From positions 372,001 through 436,000 of the forward strand of contig NZ_MRDM01000002.1 in assembly GCF_002008165.1 (NCBI RefSeq): 64,000 nucleotides of DNA, in the 5' to 3' direction. A model generated the notes under the pieces. It did no database searches, had not been told where the DNA came from, and worked only from the letters and a program-made list of their open reading frames with translations. The DNA comes from Rhizobium laguerreae (lineage in GTDB: Bacteria; Pseudomonadota; Alphaproteobacteria; Rhizobiales; Rhizobiaceae). Every line of letters begins with the position of its first letter. Positions within the stretch are counted from its first letter, which is position 1. Both the position numbers and the translations under genes were made by a program. Shown piece by piece: positions 8,718 through 16,767 of the stretch.

Positions 8718-8757
8718 GAACCGCGACCGGATCCTCCACCGGCCGCGGTTCTTCGTT
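8718..8757 (+). terminator. rho-independent terminator after the Sel1 gene
   Basis: GAACCGCGACCGG pairs with CCGGCCGCGGTTC (one mismatch each side) around an eight-base loop, followed by TTCGTTTT. It lies between the convergent Sel1 and aminotransferase genes and could also slow antisense transcription. Confidence 0.7.
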
Positions 8758-9873
8758 TTATCGGCTGATCTGTTTCAGCACCTGCGGCAGCGCTTCTTCG
8801 AGCAGCGCCATATCCGTCTCCGGCCCGACGCTGACGCGAATGCAGCGATTGAGCGGCGCCACGCCAGGCATGCGGATGAAAACCCCGAGATCCATCAGCC
8901 CGTCGACGATCGCCCTGGCATAAGCGCCGTCGCGGCCGGCGTCGATCGCCACGAAATTCGTCGCCGAGGGCAGCGGTTGAAGGCCGTTCGCCCGGGCGAT
9001 GCCGCCGATCCGCTCCCGCGCCGCATGGATTTTCCCGACCACCTCGACGAGATAGGCCTGGTCCTTCAGCGCCGCGAGCGCTGCTGCAGTCGCCAGCCGG
9101 TTCATGCCGAAATGATTGCGGATCTTGTCGAAGGCCTGTGCCGTGCCTAACGTCGAGATCGCGTAGCCGGTGCGTGAGCCGGCAAGCCCGTAGGCCTTGG
9201 AGAAGGTGCGGGTGCGAACGACGTTCGGCAGCTCGATGAGCGAGGAGATCGACGGCAGCGAACCTGCCGGCCCCGTCTCGCTATAGGCCTCGTCGAGCAC
9301 CATCAGCGTCGTCTCGGGCAGCGCACGGGCGAAAGCGAGGATGCTGTCGGCATCCCACCAGCTTCCCATCGGATTGTCGGGATTGGCGAAATAGACGAGC
9401 GGCGCATTCTCGCGCCTCACCGCATCGAGCAGCCCGTCGAGATCCTCGCGGTCGTTTGCGTAGGGAACGGTTACCAGCCGGCCGCCGAAACCGGCGACAT
9501 GGAAATTGAAGGTCGGATAGGCACCGAGCGAGGTAACGACGGGCGCCCCCGGCTCGATCACCAGCCGGACGATCTGGCCGAGCAATTCGTCGATGCCGCT
9601 GCCGATGGCGATATTGGCGGCCGAGACGCCGAGTTGGGCGGCAAGCGCTTCCCGGAGCGCGAAATTCTCCGGATCATTGTATTTCCAGATATTGCCGGCC
9701 TCCTCGCGCATCGCGGCAAACACGGAAGCGGCTGGGCCGAAGCCGTTCTCATTGGCGCCGATACGCGCCGAAACGGCAAGCCCGCGCTGGCGCTCGATCG
9801 CCTCGGGACCGACGAAGGGAACTGTGGAGGGCAGGGCGCTGGCAAGAGGTGTGAAGCGCGAAAAGGCGGACAT
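8758..9873 (-). CDS. HisC-like pyridoxal-phosphate aminotransferase
   Basis: 371 residues, class I/II aminotransferase fold. ANENGFGPA near the N-terminus and YNDPENFALREALAA match histidinol-phosphate aminotransferases; the PLP lysine is in RTFSKAYGLAGSRTGYA near residue 230, with FANPDNPMGSWW and LVLDEAYSE supplying cofactor contacts. It probably transfers an amino group between glutamate and a histidinol-phosphate-like or aromatic substrate. Rhizobia carry several hisC-like genes and this one is not in a his operon, so the substrate is open. The ATG at 9873 begins the conserved region. Confidence 0.85.
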   Translation of the reverse strand: MSAFSRFTPLASALPSTVPFVGPEAIERQRGLAVSARIGANENGFGPAASVFAAMREEAGNIWKYNDPENFALREALAAQLGVSAANIAIGSGIDELLGQIVRLVIEPGAPVVTSLGAYPTFNFHVAGFGGRLVTVPYANDREDLDGLLDAVRRENAPLVYFANPDNPMGSWWDADSILAFARALPETTLMVLDEAYSETGPAGSLPSISSLIELPNVVRTRTFSKAYGLAGSRTGYAISTLGTAQAFDKIRNHFGMNRLATAAALAALKDQAYLVEVVGKIHAARERIGGIARANGLQPLPSATNFVAIDAGRDGAYARAIVDGLMDLGVFIRMPGVAPLNRCIRVSVGPETDMALLEEALPQVLKQISR

Positions 9874-9977
9874 GCGAAGGCGGTTTCCCGGACATATTGA
9901 CAATCGGCGCAACAATAGGCCCGGGCACGGCCAACGCAAGCAAGATTATTTCTGCAATAAGCCTGTTATGGGCCGGT

Positions 9978-10379
9978 TCACGCGCGGAAGATCGGCGCAC
10001 GTCGGGCGTCGATTGCTTCCATGTTGCCGATCATGAAATCGGTGCGGACGACGCGGCGCAGAACCTCGGGGTCCATGATGTTGATGAACCGCACCCCGAT
10101 GCGTTCTTTGTGGCGATAGACCTCGGCGCAGCCGATCCGGTAGGCGAGACCGAGAATGTTGAGATAATAATGCTTCGGCAGACCGGCGGTGGTCGATACG
10201 ATGAAGGTGGCGCCGCCCTGCGAGATATCGATGATCTCGGCGCTTCGCATCGACACACCGGTCAGGCACGGGCGGACGGCGACGATGCGGGCGGGTCGCT
10301 TGACGTTGAACTCTTCCCAGCGCAGGTCGTAGACAGCGGATTTGACCGTGGCAAGGTGTGTAGCGCGGAGCATAGTCAT
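9978..10379 (-). CDS. PilZ-domain protein (canonical motif)
   Basis: 133 residues, one PilZ domain. A basic KRPARIVAVRP stretch comes before DISQGGATF, which fits the D/NxSxxG c-di-GMP-binding motif, and the beta-barrel continues to VGVRFINI-like strands. It therefore probably senses cyclic di-GMP in the cytoplasm. GGAG lies seven bases before the ATG. It is clearly paralogous to the PilZ-like protein at 12992-13324 (shared EFN..RP, ILG....IG, PE.L..V.R..F). Its upstream region holds a 21-bp tandem repeat. Confidence 0.82.
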   Translation of the reverse strand: MTMLRATHLATVKSAVYDLRWEEFNVKRPARIVAVRPCLTGVSMRSAEIIDISQGGATFIVSTTAGLPKHYYLNILGLAYRIGCAEVYRHKERIGVRFINIMDPEVLRRVVRTDFMIGNMEAIDARRAPIFRA

Positions 10380-10410
10380 TCACATTCTCCGTCAGACAGT
10401 GCACATTTGG

Positions 10411-10473
10411 GGTCTTGATCACGAGCAAGCTGGTCTTGATCACGAGCAAGCTGGTCTTGATCTCATTCAAGCT
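10411..10473. repeat. three tandem copies of a 21-bp unit upstream of the PilZ gene
   Basis: Units 10411-10431 and 10432-10452 are identical (GGTCTTGATCACGAGCAAGCT); 10453-10473 differs only in the middle and a fragment follows at 10476. The array starts about 30 bp upstream of the PilZ start codon, where promoter or leader elements are expected. A 21-bp period equals two helical turns, so repeated protein sites would face the same side. Confidence 0.9.
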
Positions 10474-10620
10474 GGGGTCTTGCTCCAACCAAGGTCACAT
10501 GAATGTTTTGCACATTCGTCAAATATAAAATTACAATTTTAACGAGTTTAAACTTTGTTTCCAAGCGGGACGCCCGATGTCCATTTTCGGGACGCGGGCT
10601 TGCATCTCCAGGCTCCCGTT

Positions 10621-11017
10621 TCAGCCAAAAAATCTGACGGCGAAATATCTACCGGCGGCAGTCAGCGCCGTCAGAGCCGTGCCCCAGGCCATGTCGACCA
10701 GGCTCATGGCGAGCGGCCAGTTGCGAAGCGTGGCGAGATTGGTGATGTCATAAGTGCCATAGGCCGCCAGTTCCAGAATGGCACCGTGGAGAACGCCGTG
10801 GCGATAGAGCCCGCCGACAGCGCTGGCAGCACGGCACTGCGGCGGCGAAGAACAGGTAGAACAGTGCGCCGACCGCCAGATTGGGCGAGGGCAGCATCAG
10901 CGCTCCCAACTGGTCGCGGTAGAAGTTGCGGGCGATGAGGCCGAGCCATATCCCGTCGCAGATGAGAAGAGTGAGAAAGGTGCCGGCATAGGCAAACAGC
11001 GCTGTCTTCGTCGTCAA
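10621..11017 (-). pseudogene. DUF2177-family membrane protein, broken by two frameshifts
   Basis: Three frames together encode one DUF2177-type protein: TTKTALFAYAGTFLTLLI..ALFYLFFAA in the first, VLPALSAGSIATAF in the second, HGAILELAAYGTYDITNLAT and VDMAWGTALTAL in the third, ending at TGA (10621-10623). Restoring one base near 10835 and one near 10790 rebuilds a continuous protein of about 130 residues with four membrane helices. Two nearby one-base losses mean either a recent pseudogene or sequencing error. The start is uncertain: a TTG at 11017 fits best. Confidence 0.75.
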
Positions 11018-11173
11018 TTTACCGAGCTTAGCCTTTCTACGCGGCCAAGGCCGACCGGATCGCCGCCCCGTTCGATTTCGGCGCAATTTTCCCGAACTCT
11101 TTCAATGGCCGAGCGTTGTGCCTTGATCGATGAAGCACGGCGCGCTTCGAATGACGACAGCGAGGAGTTGAAG

Positions 11174-11620
11174 ATGACCGACGTCAAAATCCCTTGGAAA
11201 TCATGGGTCGTGGTCTGCAACGGAGCCAAGGCTCTGATCATGCAGAATGCCGGCGATGCCCAGCTGATGAAGCTGAAGGTGCTGGAAACTCTAACGCAGC
11301 CGAGCGAGCCAGACCGCGAGATCGGCACCGACAAGCCCGGCCGCAGCCATGCCGCCGATGGCTTCAGCCGCAGTGCTGTGGAGGAGACCAACTGGCAGGA
11401 TCAGGCCGAAGCCCAATTCTTGAAACAAGTCGCAGAAAGGCTGGATGAGCTGTCGCAGGAAAAGGATGTCCGCCGCATCGTCCTCGTTGCGCCGCCGAAA
11501 GCACTCGGCGCGCTGCGGCCGGCGCTCAGCGCCGATACGCAAGCAGCGATCTCCGTGGAATTGGCGAAGGACTATACCAATATGCCGGTCGATGAGATCG
11601 AGCGGCATCTCGCCGCCTGA
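11174..11620 (+). CDS. host-attachment family protein (baeRF-like)
   Basis: 148 residues of the family annotated as protein required for attachment to host cells, related to the eRF1 domain-1-like baeRF proteins. It opens KIPWKSWVVVCNGAKALIM, has a Gly/Ser-rich central stretch and a conserved RRIVLVAPPKALGALRPAL segment, and ends with a helix containing MPVDEIERHL. The name comes from rhizobial and agrobacterial genetics; the molecular action is not clear and a translation-linked role is possible. GAGGAG lies six bases before the ATG at 11174. Repeats follow the stop codon directly. Confidence 0.8.
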   Translation: MTDVKIPWKSWVVVCNGAKALIMQNAGDAQLMKLKVLETLTQPSEPDREIGTDKPGRSHAADGFSRSAVEETNWQDQAEAQFLKQVAERLDELSQEKDVRRIVLVAPPKALGALRPALSADTQAAISVELAKDYTNMPVDEIERHLAA

Positions 11621-11736
11621 ACCAGTAGAGCAATTCCAGGAAAAGTGTGAAGCGGTTTTCCGTCCGGAATTGCGAAGAACCAGTAGAGCAATTCCAGGAA
11701 AAGTGTGAAGCGGTTTTCCGTCCGGCATTGCGTAAA
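11621..11736. repeat. dispersed rhizobial repeat (family A), left half duplicated in tandem
   Basis: A 58-bp unit starting ACCAGTAGAGCAATTCC and including AGCGGTTTTCCGTCCGG occurs twice in direct succession (11621-11678, 11679-11736) with only a few differences. The same element is seen inverted at 45001-45103 and in pieces near 57105 and 58141. It lies between the host-attachment gene and its likely terminator. Confidence 0.9.
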
Positions 11737-11745
11737 AACAGAAGG

Positions 11746-11787
11746 CTAGAGCGGTTATGCGCTTCCCGTGAAGCTGAACCGCTCTAG
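11746..11787. repeat. right half of repeat family A (CTAGAGCGGTT inverted repeat)
   Basis: CTAGAGCGGTT (11746-11756) and its complement AACCGCTCTAG (11777-11787) bracket a 20-bp centre. The identical ends occur in the copies at 45001-45103 and 58141-58200, marking the boundary of the mobile palindromic element. Confidence 0.85.
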
Positions 11788-11800
11788 CACAACCTGAGGA

Positions 11801-11825
11801 AACGCGGGTCGAGAGGCCCGCGTTT
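11801..11825. terminator. bidirectional terminator between host-attachment and LysR genes
   Basis: AACGCGGG pairs with CCCGCGTT around an eight-base loop, followed by TTTTCGC on the plus strand and by GTTTCC on the minus strand. It lies five bases from the stop of the LysR gene and serves convergent transcription. Confidence 0.7.
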
Positions 11826-11830
11826 TCGCG

Positions 11831-12697
11831 TCACGCGGACGGTTTCTGCCCGGCAAACAGGACTTCATGATCGGCAAAGAGCGCCGCCAGGCGGTCGATG
11901 ACGATCCTGACCTCCGGCCTTTGCCGCTCGTCGTCATGCGCAACGATCCACATGTCGTAGGTCAGTTCGTCGATGACCGGTCCGGCGCGGACGAGCCTGC
12001 GCTCCTGATCGCCGATGAAACAGGGGAGCACGCCGCGGCCGGCACCGCCGCGGATGAGGTAAAAGAGCATATGCGGCGTGTTCGTCCAGCTGGTGATCCA
12101 GGAATCCGGCTGTTCGAACGTCCATTTGTCCGCCGGCGTGATGGCGGTATCTGTGCCGAGCGAGATCCAGTTGCAGTTTTTGTCGTCATAGCCGGCCGCC
12201 TGATAAGCCGCATGCGCCACCTTGACCGAACGGCGGATCGCGACGTTGCCGCTCTCTGGCCGGCTGTGGCGAATGGCGATATGCGCCTCGCGATAGGTGA
12301 AATCGACGGTCGCATCGCAGGTCTTGTAGCACATGCGGAAGCTGTCCTTCGGCGTCCAGACGCTTGCCAGATGGTCGGCGACGAAGCGCGAGGTCCAGCT
12401 GTCGGCGGCCGTCGAGACGATCGGCAGTGTCAGCACCTCGCCGCGCCAGTCGGAGATCGCACGCGCCGCATCCTGCATCAGCCGGACGCGATCGAGCAGT
12501 TCCTGCCCGTCCTTGGCGAGCAGATAACCGGTGGGGCCGCGGCTGAACAGCGAGCGGCCGGTCACCCGTTCGAGCGCCAGCATGCGCCGGCCGATCGTCG
12601 GTGCGCTGAGCCCGGTGCGCGTCGCCGCCGCCGAAAGCCCGCCGCCGGTCGCAACATGGAAGAAAAGCTGCAAGTCGTCCCAGCTCGCATCTTTCAT
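11831..12697 (-). CDS. LysR-family transcriptional regulator
   Basis: 288 residues. The N-terminal winged helix-turn-helix (DLQLFFHVATGGGLSAAATR, then TIGRRMLALERVTGRSLFSR) is standard LysR; residues from about 90 form the substrate-binding effector domain. The effector is unknown. Its neighbour on the other strand is a small ORF of unknown function, so no obvious divergent target pathway is present, which is unusual for this family. Confidence 0.9.
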   Translation of the reverse strand: MKDASWDDLQLFFHVATGGGLSAAATRTGLSAPTIGRRMLALERVTGRSLFSRGPTGYLLAKDGQELLDRVRLMQDAARAISDWRGEVLTLPIVSTAADSWTSRFVADHLASVWTPKDSFRMCYKTCDATVDFTYREAHIAIRHSRPESGNVAIRRSVKVAHAAYQAAGYDDKNCNWISLGTDTAITPADKWTFEQPDSWITSWTNTPHMLFYLIRGGAGRGVLPCFIGDQERRLVRAGPVIDELTYDMWIVAHDDERQRPEVRIVIDRLAALFADHEVLFAGQKPSA

Positions 12698-12789
12698 GGA
12701 TGAAAACCCCCTTTCCCTAGCGCCTCTACATCGGAGGGGCGCGAAGGCTTAGCTCAAGTGCCTGAGCCAAATAGATGGAGGATCGAGCA

Positions 12790-13041
12790 ATGGATCTCAA
12801 CTGGATTGTTCTCTTTAAGGAAATCGAAAACGGCAATCGCCGGATCCGCCATGATCCCTTGGCCGATCCACTCGAGCGTCCGGAATGGCGCGGATTTCTC
12901 TGGGCCGTTTCGATCATCGCGCGTCTCGCCGCAAGACGGAGCGGCGAAACAAAGGCGACGCGCCGCGATGATTCACGGATCGGAAAAAGCCTCAGGTTTC
13001 GAAGTTCAATCGCAACACGTGGTGCAGGAATTCCGGATTGA
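12790..13041 (+). CDS. possible small protein, unknown
   Basis: 83 codons beginning MDLNWIVLFKEIENGNRRIR. GGAGG lies about nine bases before the ATG at 12790, and the frame begins shortly after the divergent LysR gene. The end overlaps the PilZ-like gene on the other strand by 50 bp, and the C-terminal part is basic and low in complexity, as expected of antisense sequence. The first 50 codons look more protein-like than the rest. Confidence 0.35.
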   Translation: MDLNWIVLFKEIENGNRRIRHDPLADPLERPEWRGFLWAVSIIARLAARRSGETKATRRDDSRIGKSLRFRSSIATRGAGIPD

Positions 13042-13324
13042 TCAGCATGTTGAAGCTGATCGTCACCGATTCGCCTTCGCGCTTGACCACGGTCGCACCG
13101 ATCTCGTCATGGATGCCTAGGATTTCGAGAAAGAAATGGCTCGGTATTTCCAGGTTCGGGCTGACTTCAAGCAATGCGCCGGCAAGCGTGATCGTGCGGA
13201 TCAGGCAGCGCACCTGGGTTCCGGTGCTGAGGTGATGGCCGACGAAGATGATGTTGCCGGGCCTGTCGAGGTTGAATTCCCTGTAGGCACGTTCCGGCTT
13301 GGGGTGTTCTGTGTCGAGGTGCAT
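12992..13324 (-). CDS. PilZ-like protein with degenerate c-di-GMP motif
   Basis: 110 residues aligned over most of their length with the PilZ protein at 9978-10379. The first arginine patch is REFNLDRPGNII, and the position of D/NxSxxG reads TITLAG, so both ligand motifs are changed. The beta-strand pattern (FFLEILGIHDEIGATVV) is kept. It probably keeps the fold but not normal c-di-GMP binding, perhaps acting as a partner or a constitutive form. Assignment rests on the paralogy and is therefore less certain. Confidence 0.65.
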   Translation of the reverse strand: MHLDTEHPKPERAYREFNLDRPGNIIFVGHHLSTGTQVRCLIRTITLAGALLEVSPNLEIPSHFFLEILGIHDEIGATVVKREGESVTISFNMLINPEFLHHVLRLNFET

Positions 13325-13678
13325 CTGAAAGGCCCTTTTAGCCTCCGCTTGTAATACGACAGGATATTAGCCGAAGAATGCTGACATTTGCTGAAGAACA
13401 CCGTTAAGATTGAATGCTTATGTGAAAGCCGCGGGAAAATCGCACCGATTTCGTGCAGATTTGCTCCAAAGCTGCGCATTCCTGAAGCAGATGCGCCATT
13501 CTTGACATGTCGGTGGCGTTCGCGCATACAAAGGCCGGTTCGAGGCACCGGCCGCTCGCGGATGAAAATCCATGGTGAAGTCCTCGCGATCATGGTCACG
13601 GCCCTTTGTGCATGCTGACTGGCGGCAAAGCGAGCTACCATCCGCAGTCGAAGAGCATGCCTTGCGAAGGCTCACGCC
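13325..13678. other. intergenic stretch, nothing recognised
   Basis: 354 bases between the PilZ-like gene and the glyoxalase-superfamily gene. No frame has a good start, family motif or strong Shine-Dalgarno sequence. It should hold the divergent promoters; I see no clear operator or RNA. Confidence 0.4.
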
Positions 13679-14119
13679 ATGACGACGACCTATCCTGCCA
13701 TTGATGAATTGAAGGCCCAGGCCAGGCGCCTGCGCCAGGCGATGAACGATCGCGGCACCCCGCTGACCCACAGTGCGGCGTTGGAAATGATTGCCCGCCA
13801 GCACGGCGTGCGCGATTGGAACACGCTCGCGGCCCTTGCGGCAAAGCCCAATGCTAGCCCGAAGACGCCGCTCTTCGTCGGCGCGCATATTCGCGGCCGT
13901 TATCTCAATCAGCCGTTCACCGGCGAAGTACTGGCGCTTTCGGCCCTGCCGGGCGGCGATCTCCACAGGATCACCATCCATTTCGGCGAGCCGGTGGATG
14001 TGGTTACCTTCGAGAGTTTTTCCGCCTTTCGCCAGCGTGTGAACGCGCAGATCGACGCCGACGGCGTGTCGCCGCGGAAGACATCGAACGGCGTGCCGCA
14101 TCTGGTGCTCGATCTCTAA
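13679..14119 (+). CDS. glyoxalase superfamily protein
   Basis: 146 residues. The N-terminal half, DELKAQARRLRQAMNDRG followed by THSAALEMIARQHGVRDWNT, is a helical module often found in small alphaproteobacterial proteins classed with the glyoxalase superfamily; the C-terminal half is beta-rich (GRYLNQPFTGEVLALSALPG, VDVVTFESFSAFRQRVNAQI). Metal-ligand residues of true glyoxalase I are not apparent, so enzymatic activity is doubtful. It precedes the MATE exporter in the same direction with an 85-bp gap. Confidence 0.65.
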   Translation: MTTTYPAIDELKAQARRLRQAMNDRGTPLTHSAALEMIARQHGVRDWNTLAALAAKPNASPKTPLFVGAHIRGRYLNQPFTGEVLALSALPGGDLHRITIHFGEPVDVVTFESFSAFRQRVNAQIDADGVSPRKTSNGVPHLVLDL

Positions 14120-14204
14120 TTTGCTCTCATCCTTTTGAGGCTGTCCGGATACGCAGGATTTTTAAGCCGGATCGGGCCTCGCCCGCTATTGCACGGATTT
14201 CTCC

Positions 14205-15572
14205 ATGACCGATCTCTCTCAAGGCAATGCCTTTCTCACCGGCTGGCTGCCGGGCGTCTTCATCAAAACGGCGGCACCGATCGTCACGATCACCACCGTC
14301 AACGGCCTGTTCACCGTCGTCGACGCCTATTTCCTCGGTGCCTATGTCGGCCCGGACGCGCTCTCTGCCGTCAGCTTGATTTTCCCGGGGCTGATGCTGC
14401 TGGTCGCCCTGCAATCGCTGGTCTCGAACGGCATGGCGAGCATCCTCGCCCGCCGGCTCGGCGCCGGCGATCGTCAAGGCGCGCGTCGGGTGTTTGCCGG
14501 CGCGCATGCGCTGGCGTTCGCCGTTACCCTCATCCTCAATCTGGTCCACTGGAAGGTGGGCAGGCAGATCATCGATGCCGGTGCCGCCGGCAATGCTGCC
14601 GTGGCCGATGGCGCCATGCTGTTCATGGGCGCGATGATCGCCTGTGCGCCGGTCGGCTTCTTCCTGTCGCTGCATCTCGATGGGCTGCGCTGCGAAGGCA
14701 AGATCGGCTTCATGACACTGGTGACGCTGTCGGCCTCGCTGCTCAACATCCTCGCCAACTGGCTGTTCATGGCGGTGATGCATTGGGGCGTGCTCGGTTC
14801 GGCAGCTGGCTCCATCGCATCGCAATTCGTCTGCCTCTCAGCCGTGCTCGCCTATCGCTGGCGCCGGCCGGCGGCACTGAGGCCTTCCCCGGGGTTGGCT
14901 CTTGCAGAATGGCGCGGCATCGTCGCCTTCGGCGCACCGATGAGCCTCGGCTTCATCGGCATATCGCTGGCCTCGGCCGCCATTCTGCTCAACGTCTCGC
15001 TCTGGAGCACGCATGACTACGTCGCGACTGTTGCCGCCTACGGCATCATCACCCGGATCATGACCTTCACCTATCTGCCACTGCTCGGCCTCAGCATCGC
15101 GCTGCAGACGATCGTCGGCAACAATCACGGTGCCGGCCTCGGGCTCCGCGTCGGCGGCAGCCTGCAGATCGCCATGCTCGCAGCGCTCGTCTATTGCACC
15201 CTGGTGGAGATCACCGTCGAATTGCTGGCCGGCCGGATCGGCGCCGTCTTCGTTGCCGATCCGGCGATCATTGCCGAGGTCAGGCGCATTCTGCCCTGGA
15301 CGATCGGCGCCTATTTTCTCTTCGGGCAGATGCTGATCCTGTCGTCCTATTTCCAGTCGATCGGCGATGCCCCGCGCGCGGCGATCTTCGGCCTGTCGCG
15401 GCCCTATCTGCTCACCCTGCCGCTCACCTTCCTGCTGCCCTTCGTCTTCGGCGAGCAGGGGATCTGGATGGTGCCGGTCTTTGCCGAGGCAGGCATGTTC
15501 ATCCTTGCTTTCCTGGTGCTGTCGCAGAACGCCAAACGCCGCGGCTGGCGCTACGGGCTTCTGCCCGCCTGA
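14205..15572 (+). CDS. MATE-family multidrug/metabolite exporter
   Basis: 455 residues with twelve hydrophobic helices in two MatE halves. The first half opens with FIKTAAPIVTITTVNGLFTV and contains the family's polar loop SLHLDGLRCEGKIGF near residue 160; the second begins near residue 240 with VAFGAPMSLGFIGISLASAA. Such pumps export cationic drugs, flavonoid-like compounds or other metabolites using Na+ or H+ gradients. The substrate cannot be told. A hairpin terminator follows directly. Confidence 0.9.
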   Translation: MTDLSQGNAFLTGWLPGVFIKTAAPIVTITTVNGLFTVVDAYFLGAYVGPDALSAVSLIFPGLMLLVALQSLVSNGMASILARRLGAGDRQGARRVFAGAHALAFAVTLILNLVHWKVGRQIIDAGAAGNAAVADGAMLFMGAMIACAPVGFFLSLHLDGLRCEGKIGFMTLVTLSASLLNILANWLFMAVMHWGVLGSAAGSIASQFVCLSAVLAYRWRRPAALRPSPGLALAEWRGIVAFGAPMSLGFIGISLASAAILLNVSLWSTHDYVATVAAYGIITRIMTFTYLPLLGLSIALQTIVGNNHGAGLGLRVGGSLQIAMLAALVYCTLVEITVELLAGRIGAVFVADPAIIAEVRRILPWTIGAYFLFGQMLILSSYFQSIGDAPRAAIFGLSRPYLLTLPLTFLLPFVFGEQGIWMVPVFAEAGMFILAFLVLSQNAKRRGWRYGLLPA

Positions 15573-15576
15573 GACG

Positions 15577-15605
15577 GAAAAGCCGCGCTAGGGAGCGCGG
15601 CTTTT
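15577..15605 (+). terminator. rho-independent terminator after the MATE gene
   Basis: AAAAGCCGCGCT and AGCGCGGCTTTT form an almost perfect stem with a short loop and a T run. It ends about 12 bases before the stop codon of the convergent small Cys-rich gene, so it probably serves both. Confidence 0.85.
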
Positions 15606-15616
15606 GCCTGGAATCG

Positions 15617-15778
15617 TCATTCCTTGCCTGCCGAAGCGGCCGATGTTGCGGCTTCCGCCTCGTTCAGCGCCTCGGCGCATTCCTGGCAGCAGACCTCGAC
15701 AGCCTTGCCGCCAAGCTTGACGGTGATGGTCTCCGCACCGAGTTCGCAGTCGCAGGCGGCGCATGTGGTCTTCTTCAT
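15617..15778 (-). CDS. short Cys-rich protein, putative metal binding
   Basis: 53 residues starting MKKTTCAACDCELG, with a second cysteine cluster VCCQECAEALNEAE and an Ala-rich tail. The spacing (CxxCxC, then CCxxC) is typical of small zinc ribbons or metal-binding TRASH-like modules. The ATG at 15776-15778 is followed by an uninterrupted frame to TGA at 15617. It lies 101 bp downstream of an AraC regulator on the same strand, whose N-terminus is also Cys/His-rich. Family not firmly recognised. Confidence 0.7.
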   Translation of the reverse strand: MKKTTCAACDCELGAETITVKLGGKAVEVCCQECAEALNEAEAATSAASAGKE

Positions 15779-15879
15779 CTGAGGATCCTCCGTTAATCGT
15801 CCCGCGATCGGGACAAGCTCATAAGATCATCGAAGACCGCATCGTCGCTGTCGAAATCTTTAGCGATTGATGGAAGCTT

Positions 15880-16716
15880 TTACCTGCGTCGCAGCTGCGC
15901 CGCGCGCTGGAATTCGGCCGGAGTCTGCCCGAAAGACTGCTTGAAGGAAGCGCTGAAATGGCTATGGCTGGAGAAGCCGAGATCGAGACCGAGCGCGGTC
16001 AGATCCTCATACTGGCCAAGCAGATCGAGCGCGCGGGCAAGCCGCAGCCGCAGCTGGTAGCGGTAAAGTGGCGTCGCCTCGACCTGCTGGAAGACCTGGG
16101 TGAGATAAACGGGCGAGACGCCCACTTCGGCGGCGATTTCCGAAAGCGTCCAGCGCCGCGCGAGATCGGAGGAAAGCACCAGCTTTGCCCGGTCGACGAG
16201 TTTCTGCCGGCCGGCGCTGGCGCCCGCCGCATGCGATGTGCGCTCGCCGAGTGAGCGGCGCACCAGCGTCAGCGCCAATATTTCCGCTTCCAGCGTTTCG
16301 GCGACGTTGCGGCTGAGACCATGACGCAGGAGCGCAACCAGCGCCTGTGCGCGCGGATCGATCCGCCGGCGCTGGCGGCGGAAGGAAAAGGGCGGGCCGG
16401 GCTGCGCCTGCTCCTTCGGCGTAAGCTCTTCAAGCATGGATTCGTCGATCGCCAGATCGATGCAGGCGTCGCCACCCTCGATAGGGTGGCTGATCCGATA
16501 TCCCTGGCCGGCATTGAAGAACAAGACCTGATTGGCTTCGGCCACCGTATCATTGCGGCCGACATGCCGCATGAAGACGCCGCGATAGGGATAGACGAGG
16601 CTCGTCCTGTGGGCGCATTCCTCGTCGCTCTTATGACGGCACTCGCCATTGCAGACGATGTCACGAATAGTGACCATCTTCGTTTTCAGAAGCGGTGCCG
16701 TTGAGAACTGCGACAT
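15880..16716 (-). CDS. AraC-family transcriptional regulator
   Basis: 278 residues. The C-terminal third is a normal AraC double helix-turn-helix (WTLSEIAAEVGVSPVYLTQV; LTALGLDLGFSSHSHFSASF). The N-terminal domain contains CNGECRHKSDEECAHR near residue 18, a Cys/His cluster that could bind metal, followed by a cupin-like stretch (GRNDTVAEANQVLFFNAGQG). The ligand is unknown; the following Cys-rich gene may belong to the same response. The DUF1127 gene lies 51 bp upstream on the same strand. Confidence 0.88.
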   Translation of the reverse strand: MSQFSTAPLLKTKMVTIRDIVCNGECRHKSDEECAHRTSLVYPYRGVFMRHVGRNDTVAEANQVLFFNAGQGYRISHPIEGGDACIDLAIDESMLEELTPKEQAQPGPPFSFRRQRRRIDPRAQALVALLRHGLSRNVAETLEAEILALTLVRRSLGERTSHAAGASAGRQKLVDRAKLVLSSDLARRWTLSEIAAEVGVSPVYLTQVFQQVEATPLYRYQLRLRLARALDLLGQYEDLTALGLDLGFSSHSHFSASFKQSFGQTPAEFQRAAQLRRR

Positions 16717-16767
16717 TGCATATTCCGTATCAGACAGGCCAGAACCGACCGTACTTATAACAGCACT

